Below are positions 6,513-15,637 of a DNA stretch of 30,382 nt, piece by piece; within the stretch, counting starts at the first letter, position 1, and every line of letters starts with the position of its first letter. The notes under the pieces are model-generated. The model saw only the letters and a list, made by a program, of their open reading frames with translations, did no database searches and was not told the DNA's origin. The translations under genes and the position numbers were made by a program. Origin of the DNA: a virus; IMG/VR virus record IMGVR_UViG_3300029309_000222, positions 1 through 30,382 of that record; one strand, written 5' to 3'.

Positions 6513-8282
6513 ATGGCTCAAAAATTAAATATAGATATTGTTGCAAGAGATAGGTCGAAACAAGCCTTAAATAATTTACAGGGTAATCTACAAAAAGTTA
6601 GACAATCAGTTTTTAATTTAAAAAATGCTTTTATCGGTCTTGGTGCTGGTATTGTAATAAAAGGTTTTGTAGATGCTGGAATACAAATAGAAAATTTAGG
6701 AGTTCAACTTAAAGCTTTGTTCGGCTCTGCAAAAGCTGGTGAAAAAGCACTAAAAGATGTTACAAAATTTGCGGCGACAACTCCATTTGAATTAAGAAAT
6801 ATACAACAAGGTATAACAGCTTTAGCAACAGTAAGAAAACAAGCAGAAAAAAGTGGTGTATCATTTGAAGAATTATTAAAAATAACAGGAAACACAGCAA
6901 CAGTTTTAGGTGGAGATTTTGCTTTAGCATCTTTACAAATACAAAGATCATTTAGTGCTGGTATAGGAAGTGCAGAATTATTTAGAGAGAGAGGTGTAAG
7001 GGCTATGGCTGGTTTTCAAGGGGGAGTAAATGTTTCTGTTGATGAATCAATTAAAGGATTACAAAAAGCATTTGGTACTGGTGGAGAGTTTGGAAGTTTA
7101 ACTGATGAACTTGCACAAACTTTATTTGGTACAGTATCTAATATAAAAGATGCTTTTTTCCAATTTCAAGTAGAAGTTTCTAAAGGTTTTTTCGGTGCAT
7201 TAAAAGAAAATTTAGGTGATTTAAAATCAACTGTAGAAGCAAATAGAGAAGAAATAGCTGAGTTTGGAAATCTAATAGGTAAAGGATTAAGTGTTGCTAT
7301 AAATGCAACTGCAAAAACTTTAAAATTTTTTAAAGATAATATTGATCTTATTGTTGATGCTATAAAAATATTGATAGCTTTTAAATTAATTACTTTTTTT
7401 GCAAATCTTACAACAGCTATTGTATCAGCAACAATCGCTATGAGAGGTTTTAACATGGCTGTAAAGAAAAATATATTAATAGGTGGTGCGGCAGTTCTTA
7501 TTTCTCAATTAGATTTAATAATAGAAAAACTTAGAGAAATAGGATTATTAAGTGAAAAAGAAAAAATACCTAAAACACCAGAGCAAGATAAACCTGATAT
7601 TACTGTAACACCATCAAGAAAAGAAACATTTGGAGAAGCTGTTATAAGAAATATTAAATCATTTAGAGATACTTTAGGAAATTTAAACAAAAAAGAAATA
7701 GAAGAATTTCAAGCAAGATTAACAAGTATTGGTTCAATTATTGCAAAAGGTATAAATGGTGGAATTAAAAAAACTTCTGATGCTCTTGCAAGATCAATAA
7801 TACTCGGACAAAATTTAGCTGATACATTTAAAAAAATGGCTCAAGAATTAGCAATTAGAGTTTTAAGTGCAATTATAGAAATAGTTGCTAGAAAAACTGT
7901 TGAACTTGCAATAGAAAAATTAATAACTAGAGAAAAACAAAAACAAGCGGCTTTAGCAAAAGCATCAACATTATCTAGTTTTTTCAATCCATTAAGTTTT
8001 ATTGGTGGATTTTTTGGTTTTGGAAAACAATCAGGTGGAGCAGTAAGAAAAGGACAGCCAACTATTGTAGGTGAAAGAGGTGCTGAAATGTTTATACCAA
8101 ACTCATCAGGGCAAATAACACAATCTGCAAGAGGTCTTGGCGGTGGTGGTGTAAATGTTAATTTTAATATCAATACTGTAGATGCTTCAGGTTTTGAAGA
8201 ATTACTTGTAAGATCAAGAGGAACAATAACACAATTAATAAACAATGCAGTAAATGAAAAAGGGAGAAGTAGTATAATCTAA
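6513..8282 (+). CDS. Tail tape measure protein
   Basis: 589 residues, the usual long helical protein between chaperones and tail tip genes. It sets tail length, is threaded by tube subunits, and is ejected with the DNA. The N-terminus (residues 1-110) has the RDRSKQALNNLQGNLQKVRQS and FGSAKAGEKALKDVTKFAATTPFELRNI text typical of tape measures. Hydrophobic segments lie at about 283-310 and 321-331 and could insert in the host membrane. A Gly-rich region (about 505-555) includes GERGAEMFIPNSSGQI, a common C-terminal tape measure motif. The length suggests a tail of roughly 90 nm if fully extended. Confidence 0.92.
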   Translation: MAQKLNIDIVARDRSKQALNNLQGNLQKVRQSVFNLKNAFIGLGAGIVIKGFVDAGIQIENLGVQLKALFGSAKAGEKALKDVTKFAATTPFELRNIQQGITALATVRKQAEKSGVSFEELLKITGNTATVLGGDFALASLQIQRSFSAGIGSAELFRERGVRAMAGFQGGVNVSVDESIKGLQKAFGTGGEFGSLTDELAQTLFGTVSNIKDAFFQFQVEVSKGFFGALKENLGDLKSTVEANREEIAEFGNLIGKGLSVAINATAKTLKFFKDNIDLIVDAIKILIAFKLITFFANLTTAIVSATIAMRGFNMAVKKNILIGGAAVLISQLDLIIEKLREIGLLSEKEKIPKTPEQDKPDITVTPSRKETFGEAVIRNIKSFRDTLGNLNKKEIEEFQARLTSIGSIIAKGINGGIKKTSDALARSIILGQNLADTFKKMAQELAIRVLSAIIEIVARKTVELAIEKLITREKQKQAALAKASTLSSFFNPLSFIGGFFGFGKQSGGAVRKGQPTIVGERGAEMFIPNSSGQITQSARGLGGGGVNVNFNINTVDASGFEELLVRSRGTITQLINNAVNEKGRSSII

Positions 8283-8902
8283 TGGCTGGTGCATTTCCAA
8301 TATCTTCTGCTGGTTTTTCAACTCTTGGCATCAAGAGCATACAAAATACAATTATATCTAAATCACAATCAGGTAAGAAACTTGCAAGACAAATAGATGG
8401 TCAAAGATTTGCTTTTACTGCACAAATAATTACAGGAAAAAGGTCTGACATTTATGGCGAACTTATGGCATTTATTATCAAACAAAGATCACAAAAAGAA
8501 AACTTTACAATCATACCGCCAGAAATAGAAGATGCTAGAGGTGTAGAAACAGGAACACTTGCTGTTAATGGTAGTCACACAGTTGGAGATACTACTATTG
8601 CTATTGATGGATTTGCGGCTGATACAGCAAATAGATTGAGGGCTGGTGATTTTATAAAATTTAATGGACACACAAAAGTCTATATGGTTGTTGCAGATGT
8701 TACAAGTTCTTCAGGTGCGGCTACTGTCACAATAGAGCCACCATTAACTACAGCATTGTCAGATGACGAAACTGTACTTTATGACAATATTCCTTTTACA
8801 GTACATCTTACAAATGATGTTCAAGAGTTTGGTGCTGTAAGTGCTGACAAAGATGGGAATGTTCTTTATCAATTTGAATTAGATGTAGAAGAAACTTTGT
8901 AA
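8282..8902 (+). CDS. Distal/minor tail protein
   Basis: 206 residues, following the tape measure with a 1-nt overlap (TAATG). The N-terminus has FSTLGIKSIQNTIISKSQSGKKLARQIDGQRFAFTAQI, a beta pattern of distal tail proteins. The middle (about residues 95-165) is an independent beta domain (TLAVNGSHTVGDTTIAIDGF ... LRAGDFIKFNGHTKVYMVV) like those seen inserted in marine phage tail tips. The C-terminus returns to the first domain (LYQFELDVEETL). It likely forms the ring connecting tube and tip. Assignment is by order and beta architecture. Confidence 0.66.
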   Translation: MAGAFPISSAGFSTLGIKSIQNTIISKSQSGKKLARQIDGQRFAFTAQIITGKRSDIYGELMAFIIKQRSQKENFTIIPPEIEDARGVETGTLAVNGSHTVGDTTIAIDGFAADTANRLRAGDFIKFNGHTKVYMVVADVTSSSGAATVTIEPPLTTALSDDETVLYDNIPFTVHLTNDVQEFGAVSADKDGNVLYQFELDVEETL

Positions 8903-9126
8903 TGAAGTATAAAGTCACTTATTGGCTTAATGCTGATTTTACTGCTGAAGAAATCATTGACGAAGAAAATATTAATTTTAAAACAAATGATCTTGGACAA
9001 TATAATCAGCCTACCAAAAATGCTAAATATAAGGTATTAGATACTATTAAAATAAACAGAACAAGTTACGAGAAATATGACGAGAAGCCTAACATCATCA
9101 ATAAAGACAGAACTAGCGACAAATGA
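8902..9126 (+). CDS. Small tail-module protein of unknown function
   Basis: 74 residues, hydrophilic, with YKVTYWLNADFTAEEIIDEENI at the start and a Lys/Asp-rich end. It starts at ATG 8902, sharing the A of the previous stop, and its last 50 nt overlap the next gene (9077) in another frame. Position among tail tip genes suggests a small tip or assembly factor. I do not recognise the family; the text offers no motif. Confidence 0.58.
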   Translation: MKYKVTYWLNADFTAEEIIDEENINFKTNDLGQYNQPTKNAKYKVLDTIKINRTSYEKYDEKPNIINKDRTSDK

Positions 9127-9643
9127 TATTAGACCTGTCCATCTTATTACCATTGGTTTTGGCACTCCTGTTAATATTACAGATTGTTCATTTTCACTAA
9201 CATCTTCAGTTTCAGGAAGTTCAGTAACTTATGTTGCTAGTGATTTTATTATGGGTGTTTCTGATTTTACAGAAGAAACAGATGTAAATTTATCTCCAAT
9301 ATCAATTACACTTTCAGGTGCAGATCAAACCTTTATTTCAACAGTTCTAAATGAAAATGTAATTACAGATACAGTTACAATATTTAGAGGGTTTTTAGAT
9401 GACAATAGTGCTTTGATAGCTGACCCTTTTTTACTTTACAAAGGCACTATTGATAATTTTGCAATATCAGAAACAGATACATCAAGCGGAGTAACTTTAG
9501 ACATAGTTTCTCATTGGGCTGACTTTGAAAAAAAATCAGGTCGCAAAACAAATAATACATCACAACAAAGATTTTTTAGTACAGACAAAGGTATGGATTT
9601 TTCTAGTCAAACTGTACAAGATATAAAATGGGGTAGAGCATAA
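9077..9643 (+). CDS. Tail tip/hub protein (DUF2163-like N-terminal domain)
   Basis: 188 residues. It begins SLTSSIKTELATNDIRPVHLITIGFG, similar to the start of DUF2163/baseplate hub proteins encoded just before J-like genes. Beta-strand text follows (ITDCSFSLTSSVSGSSVTYV; FTEETDVNLSPISITLSGADQ; DTVTIFRGFLDD; LLYKGTIDNFAIS) and a short tail ends KWGRA. It is encoded between the distal tail protein and the tip attachment protein, overlapping the latter by 1 nt. A structural hub role is inferred from order and strand pattern. Confidence 0.64.
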   Translation: MTRSLTSSIKTELATNDIRPVHLITIGFGTPVNITDCSFSLTSSVSGSSVTYVASDFIMGVSDFTEETDVNLSPISITLSGADQTFISTVLNENVITDTVTIFRGFLDDNSALIADPFLLYKGTIDNFAISETDTSSGVTLDIVSHWADFEKKSGRKTNNTSQQRFFSTDKGMDFSSQTVQDIKWGRA

Positions 9644-12600
9644 TGTTTAATTGGTTTGATAAACTATTAATAAAAATAGCAAAAAAAATATTAAATAAAT
9701 ATGCACCTAAAGGTGAGTTTATTGCTTACATAAATAAGGAAGAAGAAAAAATATTAAAAAAATTAGGTGGATATGGAAAACCTGTAAATAAAACAGGTAT
9801 CAAATCTTTTCTTAAATTACCAAATCCTTTTAAACCTATAAAAAAAGCTTTTAAAAAACTAACAAAAGTTTTTACAAAAATATTCACTAAATTTATATCA
9901 TGGCTTATACCAACACCTGATATTCCTGATTTTGGTGGAAGTGAATTTGATGATTTTGAACGAGGAGTATTACTTAACAAACAAAGTAATGATGCGGCTA
10001 TTCCTGTTGTATATGGTGAAAGATTAATTGGTGGAATTAGAATATTTTTATCTACTTCAGGAACAGATAACGAGTTCTTATACATGGCTCTTGTTATGTG
10101 CGAGGGTGAAATAAATTCTATACAAGAAATAAGAGTTGATGACAAAGTAGTTACATTTGATGGTTCACTTACAGATAACACACAAAGAACAGTAGCAAGT
10201 TCAGATAGTAATTTTTATAAAGATAATGTTAGTTATATCACAATCGAGCCACATTTCGGAAGTGATGGTCAAAGTGCATCTAGTTTATTATCTCAATTAT
10301 CAAGCTGGACAAGTAACCATAAACTATCAGGTATTGCTTATCTTGCTTTGAAGTTTAAATGGAATCAAGATATTTTTGGCTCAATCCCAAAAGTACAAGC
10401 TAAGATACAAGGTAAAAAAATAGTTACATTAGATTCAAGTTTAAACGAGTCTAGTGCAACATATTCTACAAACCCAGCATTTTGTATTTTAGATTATTTA
10501 AGAAATGAGAGATATGGAAAAGGAATACCAACTGCTGACATAGATTTACAAAGTTTTAGAGATGCTTCACAAGTTTGTATCACTCAAGTAACTCCCTTTT
10601 CAGGTGGCTCACAAATAAATCTTTTTGATACAAATGCAGTTTTAGATACATCAAAAAAAGTCATCTCTAACCTGAGAGAGTTGATTACAGGGTGCAGAGG
10701 ATTTTTACCTTATGCTGGTGGTAAATATAAATTAGTTATTGAAACAACAGGTTCAGCTTCAATCACACTTACTGAAGATGATATTATTGGTGGTTACAGT
10801 TTATCTTCTCCGAGTAAAAATGATAGATATAATAGAGTTATAGTTTCTTTTGTAAATCCAGATAGAAACTTTCAAGCAGATGAAGTTCAGTTCCCACCAA
10901 TTGATGACTCAGGATTAGATGTTGCAGATAGACACGCAACTCTAAAAGCGGCTGATGGTGGTTTTTTGCTAGAGGGTAGATTTTCAATGAAGTCACTTAC
11001 GTCACCTTATCAAGCAGAGGAGATGGCTGAAATAATTCTTAGAAGATCAAGAGAAGCTTTACAACTTCAAATTAATGTTGGCTTTGATGCTTATGATTTA
11101 GTTATTGGAGATATTGTAAATATAACACATTCATCATTAGGTTTTTCTGCAAAACCATTTAGAGTTATGTCTTTAACTTTCAATGAAGATTTTACAATAG
11201 GATTAGCATTAGTAGAATATCAAGGAAGTCATTACACGTTTGCACCAAAAACACAACAAACGACAACACCATCTACAAATCTTCCAAATCCATTTGTAAT
11301 ACAGCCACCAGCAAGTCTAACTTTAGATGATGAATTAATTGAATATAATGACGGAACTGTCATAGTGGCATTAAATGTAACTATCGGTGCTTCACCTGAT
11401 AGCTTTGTTGATTTTTACCAAGTAGAATATAAATTAAGTACAGATTCTAATTTTATAATAGGTTCAAGAGGTTCATCATTAAATCATAGAATATTAAATG
11501 TAATTGATCAAAAAGTATATGATGTAAGAGTAAAAGCTGTAAATACACAAGGAGTCAGTTCATCTTTTGTAACAGCACAAAGAACTATTGTAGGAGCTAT
11601 ACTTCCACCCTCAGATGTCGAGAACTTTACTTGTAATGTTTCAGGACAAGATGCACATTTATCTTATGATGCTGTACCTGATTTAGATTTAGCATTTTAT
11701 CAAATAAGATTTTCTTCAAAAACTGATGGAACTGCTGAATGGTTAAACTCTGTAAATCTTGTAACAAAAGTATCAAGACCAGCAACTTCAATTACAGTAC
11801 CAGCAAGAGTAGGAACATATCTAATCAAAGCTGTAGATAAATTAGGAAACTTTAGTTCAAATGCAACAGCAGTAATATCAACTGTTGCTGGATTACAAAA
11901 TTTCAATGCTGTTTCTACTATCAATGAACACCCTACATTTTCTGGAACTAAAAATGATGTTGTCATATCAGATAATGCAATAATATTAGATTCAAGCGAA
12001 CTTTTTGATAGTGCTTCTGGAAATTTTGATGATGAGACTACAAGATTTTTTGATTCTGGTGTATCTAATGCAGACTTTAAATCTACAGGAAACTATGAGT
12101 TTGCTAATGTAGTTGATATTGGTGCGAAACATACAGTAAGAGTTACAGCTTCATTAACTCAAACTGCAAGAAATCCTGATGATTTATTTGATAATCGTTC
12201 AGGGAATTTTGACAGCGGAAAATCCAATTTTGACGGAGATGCACCAGCAAACTCAGACGCACATTTAGAAGTTGCAACATCAGATGACAATGTAACTTTC
12301 ACATCTTTTCAAACATTTGTAATAGGAAATTATACCTGTAGATTTTTAAAATTTAGGCTTGTATTAACATCAAGTGATTTAGCTTCAACTGCTGTTGTAT
12401 CTGAAGCTACAGTTACAGTTGATATGCCTGATAGAATACAAAGCAGTAATGATATTGTTTCAGGAACATCAACAAAAACTGTTACATTTTCTTCACCATT
12501 TAAGAGTACAAGTTACGCAGTAGGTATAACAATGGAAGATGCAAATACAGGAGATTTCTTTACAGTTTCAAATAAAACTGTTAATAGTTTTGACGTTTTA

Positions 12601-12663
12601 TTTAAAAATTCAAGTGGTTCAAATATTTCAAGAACTTTTGATTTTATTGCAAAAGGATTTTAA
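9643..12663 (+). CDS. Tip attachment / host specificity protein (J-like)
   Basis: 1006 residues, the largest gene here. A basic, amphipathic N-terminus (1-95) is followed by NDAAIPVVYGERLIGGIRIF, the hallmark IPVVYG-x-R-x-x-GG of tail tip J-type proteins, then LYMALVMCEGEINSIQEIRVDD. Residues about 335-520 resemble the Phage-tail_3/tip region (RELITGCRGFLPYAGGKYKL). Fibronectin type III-like repeats follow (about 540-740; YQVEYKLSTDSNF, VYDVRVKAVNTQGVSS). The last 250 residues are beta-rich and probably contact fibres or receptor. This is the central spike/hub of the siphovirus tail. Confidence 0.87.
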   Translation: MFNWFDKLLIKIAKKILNKYAPKGEFIAYINKEEEKILKKLGGYGKPVNKTGIKSFLKLPNPFKPIKKAFKKLTKVFTKIFTKFISWLIPTPDIPDFGGSEFDDFERGVLLNKQSNDAAIPVVYGERLIGGIRIFLSTSGTDNEFLYMALVMCEGEINSIQEIRVDDKVVTFDGSLTDNTQRTVASSDSNFYKDNVSYITIEPHFGSDGQSASSLLSQLSSWTSNHKLSGIAYLALKFKWNQDIFGSIPKVQAKIQGKKIVTLDSSLNESSATYSTNPAFCILDYLRNERYGKGIPTADIDLQSFRDASQVCITQVTPFSGGSQINLFDTNAVLDTSKKVISNLRELITGCRGFLPYAGGKYKLVIETTGSASITLTEDDIIGGYSLSSPSKNDRYNRVIVSFVNPDRNFQADEVQFPPIDDSGLDVADRHATLKAADGGFLLEGRFSMKSLTSPYQAEEMAEIILRRSREALQLQINVGFDAYDLVIGDIVNITHSSLGFSAKPFRVMSLTFNEDFTIGLALVEYQGSHYTFAPKTQQTTTPSTNLPNPFVIQPPASLTLDDELIEYNDGTVIVALNVTIGASPDSFVDFYQVEYKLSTDSNFIIGSRGSSLNHRILNVIDQKVYDVRVKAVNTQGVSSSFVTAQRTIVGAILPPSDVENFTCNVSGQDAHLSYDAVPDLDLAFYQIRFSSKTDGTAEWLNSVNLVTKVSRPATSITVPARVGTYLIKAVDKLGNFSSNATAVISTVAGLQNFNAVSTINEHPTFSGTKNDVVISDNAIILDSSELFDSASGNFDDETTRFFDSGVSNADFKSTGNYEFANVVDIGAKHTVRVTASLTQTARNPDDLFDNRSGNFDSGKSNFDGDAPANSDAHLEVATSDDNVTFTSFQTFVIGNYTCRFLKFRLVLTSSDLASTAVVSEATVTVDMPDRIQSSNDIVSGTSTKTVTFSSPFKSTSYAVGITMEDANTGDFFTVSNKTVNSFDVLFKNSSGSNISRTFDFIAKGF

Positions 12664-12680
12664 AAGGAGTATAAATTGAT

Positions 12681-13574
12681 ATGTCACAAGCTTTAGATTT
12701 CACAATTTCAAATCAGTCTTTTCCAAATTTCAGGACTGATCTTAATACAGTTTTAGGAGCAATCAATTCTTCTAACTCTGGTACATCAAGACCTAGTTCT
12801 GCAACAACAGGCACATTCTGGCTTGATACAACAAACTCAGGGTCTAATTTATTAGTTCTTAAATTCTTTGATGGTTCAGATGATATTACATTTGCTACAT
12901 TTAACACATCATCAAATACAGTTGATGTTTCTGATTCATCATCTGATGTTGTTGGAGACACTACTCCACAATTAGGCGGTAATTTAGATGTAAATGGAAA
13001 TGATATAGTTTCAACATCAAACGCAGATATTGATATTATTCCTAATGGAACAGGAGATGTTAATTTAGGTGCAGACACAGTTCAAATAGGTGATAATAAC
13101 GCAAACGCAACTTTAACAACACAAGGTACAGGAGATTTAATTTTAAATACAAATAATGGAACAAATGCTGGTAATATTACATTAGAAGATGGTGCTAATG
13201 GTCATATACAATTTACAACTAATGGAACAGGAGCAATAAAATTTAATGATTTAGCTTATGTACCACAACAAGCATTAACTTCTTCATCAAATGCTGTTGC
13301 ATGGGATTCTCAGGCAAAACCAAATGCATATCATTTAACAACAGAAAATACTACTTTTGCCGCTCCAACTAATTCTGTAGAGGGTTCATTTATTTGTTTA
13401 GAAATAAATTATAATGGTTCACACACAATCGCTTTTAATACTGCTTTTGAATTTGCGGCATCAACAGCACCAACATTTACTTCAACAGATGGTAAAACAG
13501 ATATTTTAGTTTTTAAATATAATGGTTCTGTCTGGCAAGAAGTAGGTAGAACATTAAATTTAAGTGAGAGTTAA
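12681..13574 (+). CDS. Tail fibre protein
   Basis: 297 residues. It starts MSQALDFTISNQSFPNFRTD with a conserved-looking N-terminal attachment region and SSATTGTFWLDTTNSGSNLL, then a Gly/Asn/Thr-rich repeat zone (about 100-190; NGTGDVNLGADTVQIGDNNA, QGTGDLILNTNNGT, TNGTGAIKF) typical of trimeric beta-helical fibres, and a compact C-terminal domain. AAAGGAG at 12662-12668 lies 12 nt from ATG 12681, a long spacing, but no better in-frame start is seen. It probably hangs from the J-like tip. Confidence 0.8.
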   Translation: MSQALDFTISNQSFPNFRTDLNTVLGAINSSNSGTSRPSSATTGTFWLDTTNSGSNLLVLKFFDGSDDITFATFNTSSNTVDVSDSSSDVVGDTTPQLGGNLDVNGNDIVSTSNADIDIIPNGTGDVNLGADTVQIGDNNANATLTTQGTGDLILNTNNGTNAGNITLEDGANGHIQFTTNGTGAIKFNDLAYVPQQALTSSSNAVAWDSQAKPNAYHLTTENTTFAAPTNSVEGSFICLEINYNGSHTIAFNTAFEFAASTAPTFTSTDGKTDILVFKYNGSVWQEVGRTLNLSES

Positions 13575-13577
13575 AAT

Positions 13578-14198
13578 ATGTACGCATTAGTTAAAGACGA
13601 TAAAATTGAAAAAATAATTAATAATCCAAAACCTTTAATTATTGATGATGTTCAATATCCAACAAAGATTTTTCAATTATGGTCATCTTCTGAATTAAAT
13701 GCCATAGGTATATTTGAAGTTATAACTGATACATCTAATTTTAAAGATGAATATTATTACATAAATACTAATGAACAATTCAATTATTCGGACAATAAAG
13801 TTACAAGATCATGGGGAAATGCTACACCAAAAAGATTAGAAGATGAAAATGCTGTAGATGAAGATGGAGAAAATATTTTAGATGAAGATGGCAACCAAGT
13901 AATTAATTATGGTTTAAAAACAGAAAAGAAAAGAATAGTAAAACAACAAGCATCAGGATTATTAGCACCTACTGATTGGTATGTAGTAAAAGCTAATGAA
14001 GTTGATGGTTACACAGTACCAGAAAACATAACAACTTTTAGAGCAAATGTAAGAGCAAAATCAAATGAAATGGAAACTCAAATAGATGCTTGTATTACTG
14101 TTGATGAACTAAAAACTCTTTATGAATATGTAAATACAGGAACAGAAGAAAATCCTGTAATTGAAAGACCTTTAGCAGAATTTCCAAAGGAGATTTAA
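13578..14198 (+). CDS. Tail fibre-associated / assembly-like protein
   Basis: 206 residues. It begins MYALVKDDKIEKIINNPKPL, has an acidic AVDEDGENILDEDGNQV insert, and contains SGLLAPTDWYVVKANEVDGY followed by helical RANVRAKSNEMETQIDAC. The motif with a TDW-Y followed by R-x-x-x-R/K helices resembles tail fibre assembly chaperones and related fibre-end proteins of marine phages. It sits between two fibre genes (3 nt after the first, 1-nt overlap with the next). Chaperone versus structural role cannot be settled from sequence. Confidence 0.56.
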   Translation: MYALVKDDKIEKIINNPKPLIIDDVQYPTKIFQLWSSSELNAIGIFEVITDTSNFKDEYYYINTNEQFNYSDNKVTRSWGNATPKRLEDENAVDEDGENILDEDGNQVINYGLKTEKKRIVKQQASGLLAPTDWYVVKANEVDGYTVPENITTFRANVRAKSNEMETQIDACITVDELKTLYEYVNTGTEENPVIERPLAEFPKEI

Positions 14199-15637
14199 TG
14201 TTACCAACTATTGCAACAGGAAACGTATCATCTGCACTAACTGGAGAATATGAAGTTGCTAATTCACTAAGGTTTGATGATGGTAGTGATCATAATTTAG
14301 AGAGAACGCAAGATGATGGAAACAAAAGAACTTGGACAACATCATGGTGGGTTAAGAGAACAAATTTAGACATAAATACAACAATGTGGGATACAGGAAC
14401 TAGTGGTGGTAACAACTATACTCCGTTTTTTTTTCAGTCTAATAACACCATAAGATTTTATGAAGTTATAGGAGGTAGTTTACAATCTTTTAATTTCATC
14501 ACTAATAGAGTGTTTAGAGATACTTTAGCTTGGTATCACATTGTCTATAGAGTTGATACAACACAGAGTACAGAAGCTGACAGAGTAAGATTGTATATAA
14601 ATGGAGTACAAGAAACAAGTTTTTCAACATCAGCATATCCAGCACTAAATTATGATACTGCAAAAAATAATTCAAGTTATAGAAATACGATTGGAACTGC
14701 ATCAGATAACAATGGTAATGATCTTGATGCTTATTTAGCAGAGTTTGTGCATGTTGATGGTCAATCATTAGACCCAACATCATTTGGAGAGTTTGATAGT
14801 GATAGTCCTAACATTTGGAAACCAATAGATGTATCAGGTTTAACCTTTGGCACTAATGGATTTTATTTAGACTTTGAAAATGCAAGTAGTTTAGGTGCAG
14901 ATGTATCAGGAAACTCTAATAACTTTACTGTAAATAATTTAACAAGTGTAGATCAATCTTCTGATACTTGCACAAATAATTATGCTACTATAAATTCTTT
15001 AGAAAATTATTACACTCCACATACTTTATCAGAGGGTAATTTAAGACAAACAACAGCTAGTTCTAATCTTTATGCACCAAGTATTTCAACAATAGCTTTA
15101 TCACAAGGTAAATGGTATTTCGAATGTAAATATGTTTCAAGAAGTAGTAGCGATAATTATAATTTAATTGGAGTTAAATCTACACAAGTTACAAACACAA
15201 ATTATTTAGGACAAAATCAACATGACTATGGATATTATTCAAGTAGTGGAAAATATTACACAAACGGAAGTGCTGTCACTTATGGAGATAGTTATGATCA
15301 AGGAGATATTATAGGAGTATATCTTGATCTTGATAATAATAAATTATATTTTGCAAAAAATGGAGCATTACAAAATAGTGGAACAGGAATATCAATAACT
15401 GACCCAGCATCTACACCTCTAGGACACTATTTTTTTGCTACAGGAGATTATGGAAGTTCACTTGTAATTGTTAATGATTGGAATTTTGGCGGAACACAAT
15501 CATTTAGTATTTCATCAGGAAATACAGACCCTAATGGTTATGGAAATTTTGAATATGACCCTAGTTCTGGAACTTTTGATGGCGGTTCAAAATCTTTTTA
15601 TGCACTTAACACAAAAAACCTAGCGGAGTTTGGATAA
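14198..15637 (+). CDS. Adhesin-type tail protein with LamG-like and SPRY-like domains
   Basis: 479 residues. The N-terminal half (about 20-225) has concanavalin/LamG-like text: SLRFDDGSDHNLERT, TWTTSWWVKRTN, WYHIVYRVD, VRLYINGVQE and YLAEFVHVDGQ. The C-terminal half (about 285-445) has SPRY/B30.2-like text: GKWYFECKYVSR, DIIGVYLDLDNNKLYFAKNG and GHYFFATGDYGSSLVIVNDWNFG. Both folds bind ligands, so glycan or surface-protein binding is likely. A T9 run near 14426-14434 codes Phe. The gene is placed between fibre genes with 1-nt overlaps on both sides. Confidence 0.78.
   Translation: MLPTIATGNVSSALTGEYEVANSLRFDDGSDHNLERTQDDGNKRTWTTSWWVKRTNLDINTTMWDTGTSGGNNYTPFFFQSNNTIRFYEVIGGSLQSFNFITNRVFRDTLAWYHIVYRVDTTQSTEADRVRLYINGVQETSFSTSAYPALNYDTAKNNSSYRNTIGTASDNNGNDLDAYLAEFVHVDGQSLDPTSFGEFDSDSPNIWKPIDVSGLTFGTNGFYLDFENASSLGADVSGNSNNFTVNNLTSVDQSSDTCTNNYATINSLENYYTPHTLSEGNLRQTTASSNLYAPSISTIALSQGKWYFECKYVSRSSSDNYNLIGVKSTQVTNTNYLGQNQHDYGYYSSSGKYYTNGSAVTYGDSYDQGDIIGVYLDLDNNKLYFAKNGALQNSGTGISITDPASTPLGHYFFATGDYGSSLVIVNDWNFGGTQSFSISSGNTDPNGYGNFEYDPSSGTFDGGSKSFYALNTKNLAEFG

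Noticed and set aside
7841-8245. 134-aa minus-strand ORF opposite the tape measure gene.
   Set aside because: Antisense shadow with Pro/Cys-rich low-likelihood text; no other minus-strand gene in the late region.
9726-10181. 151-aa minus-strand ORF opposite the J-like gene.
   Set aside because: Antisense shadow; no ribosome site or recognisable domain.
14426-14434. T9 run in the LamG/SPRY gene as a phase-variation tract.
   Set aside because: It encodes Phe residues inside a well-formed domain; one homopolymer in AT-rich DNA is not enough evidence.
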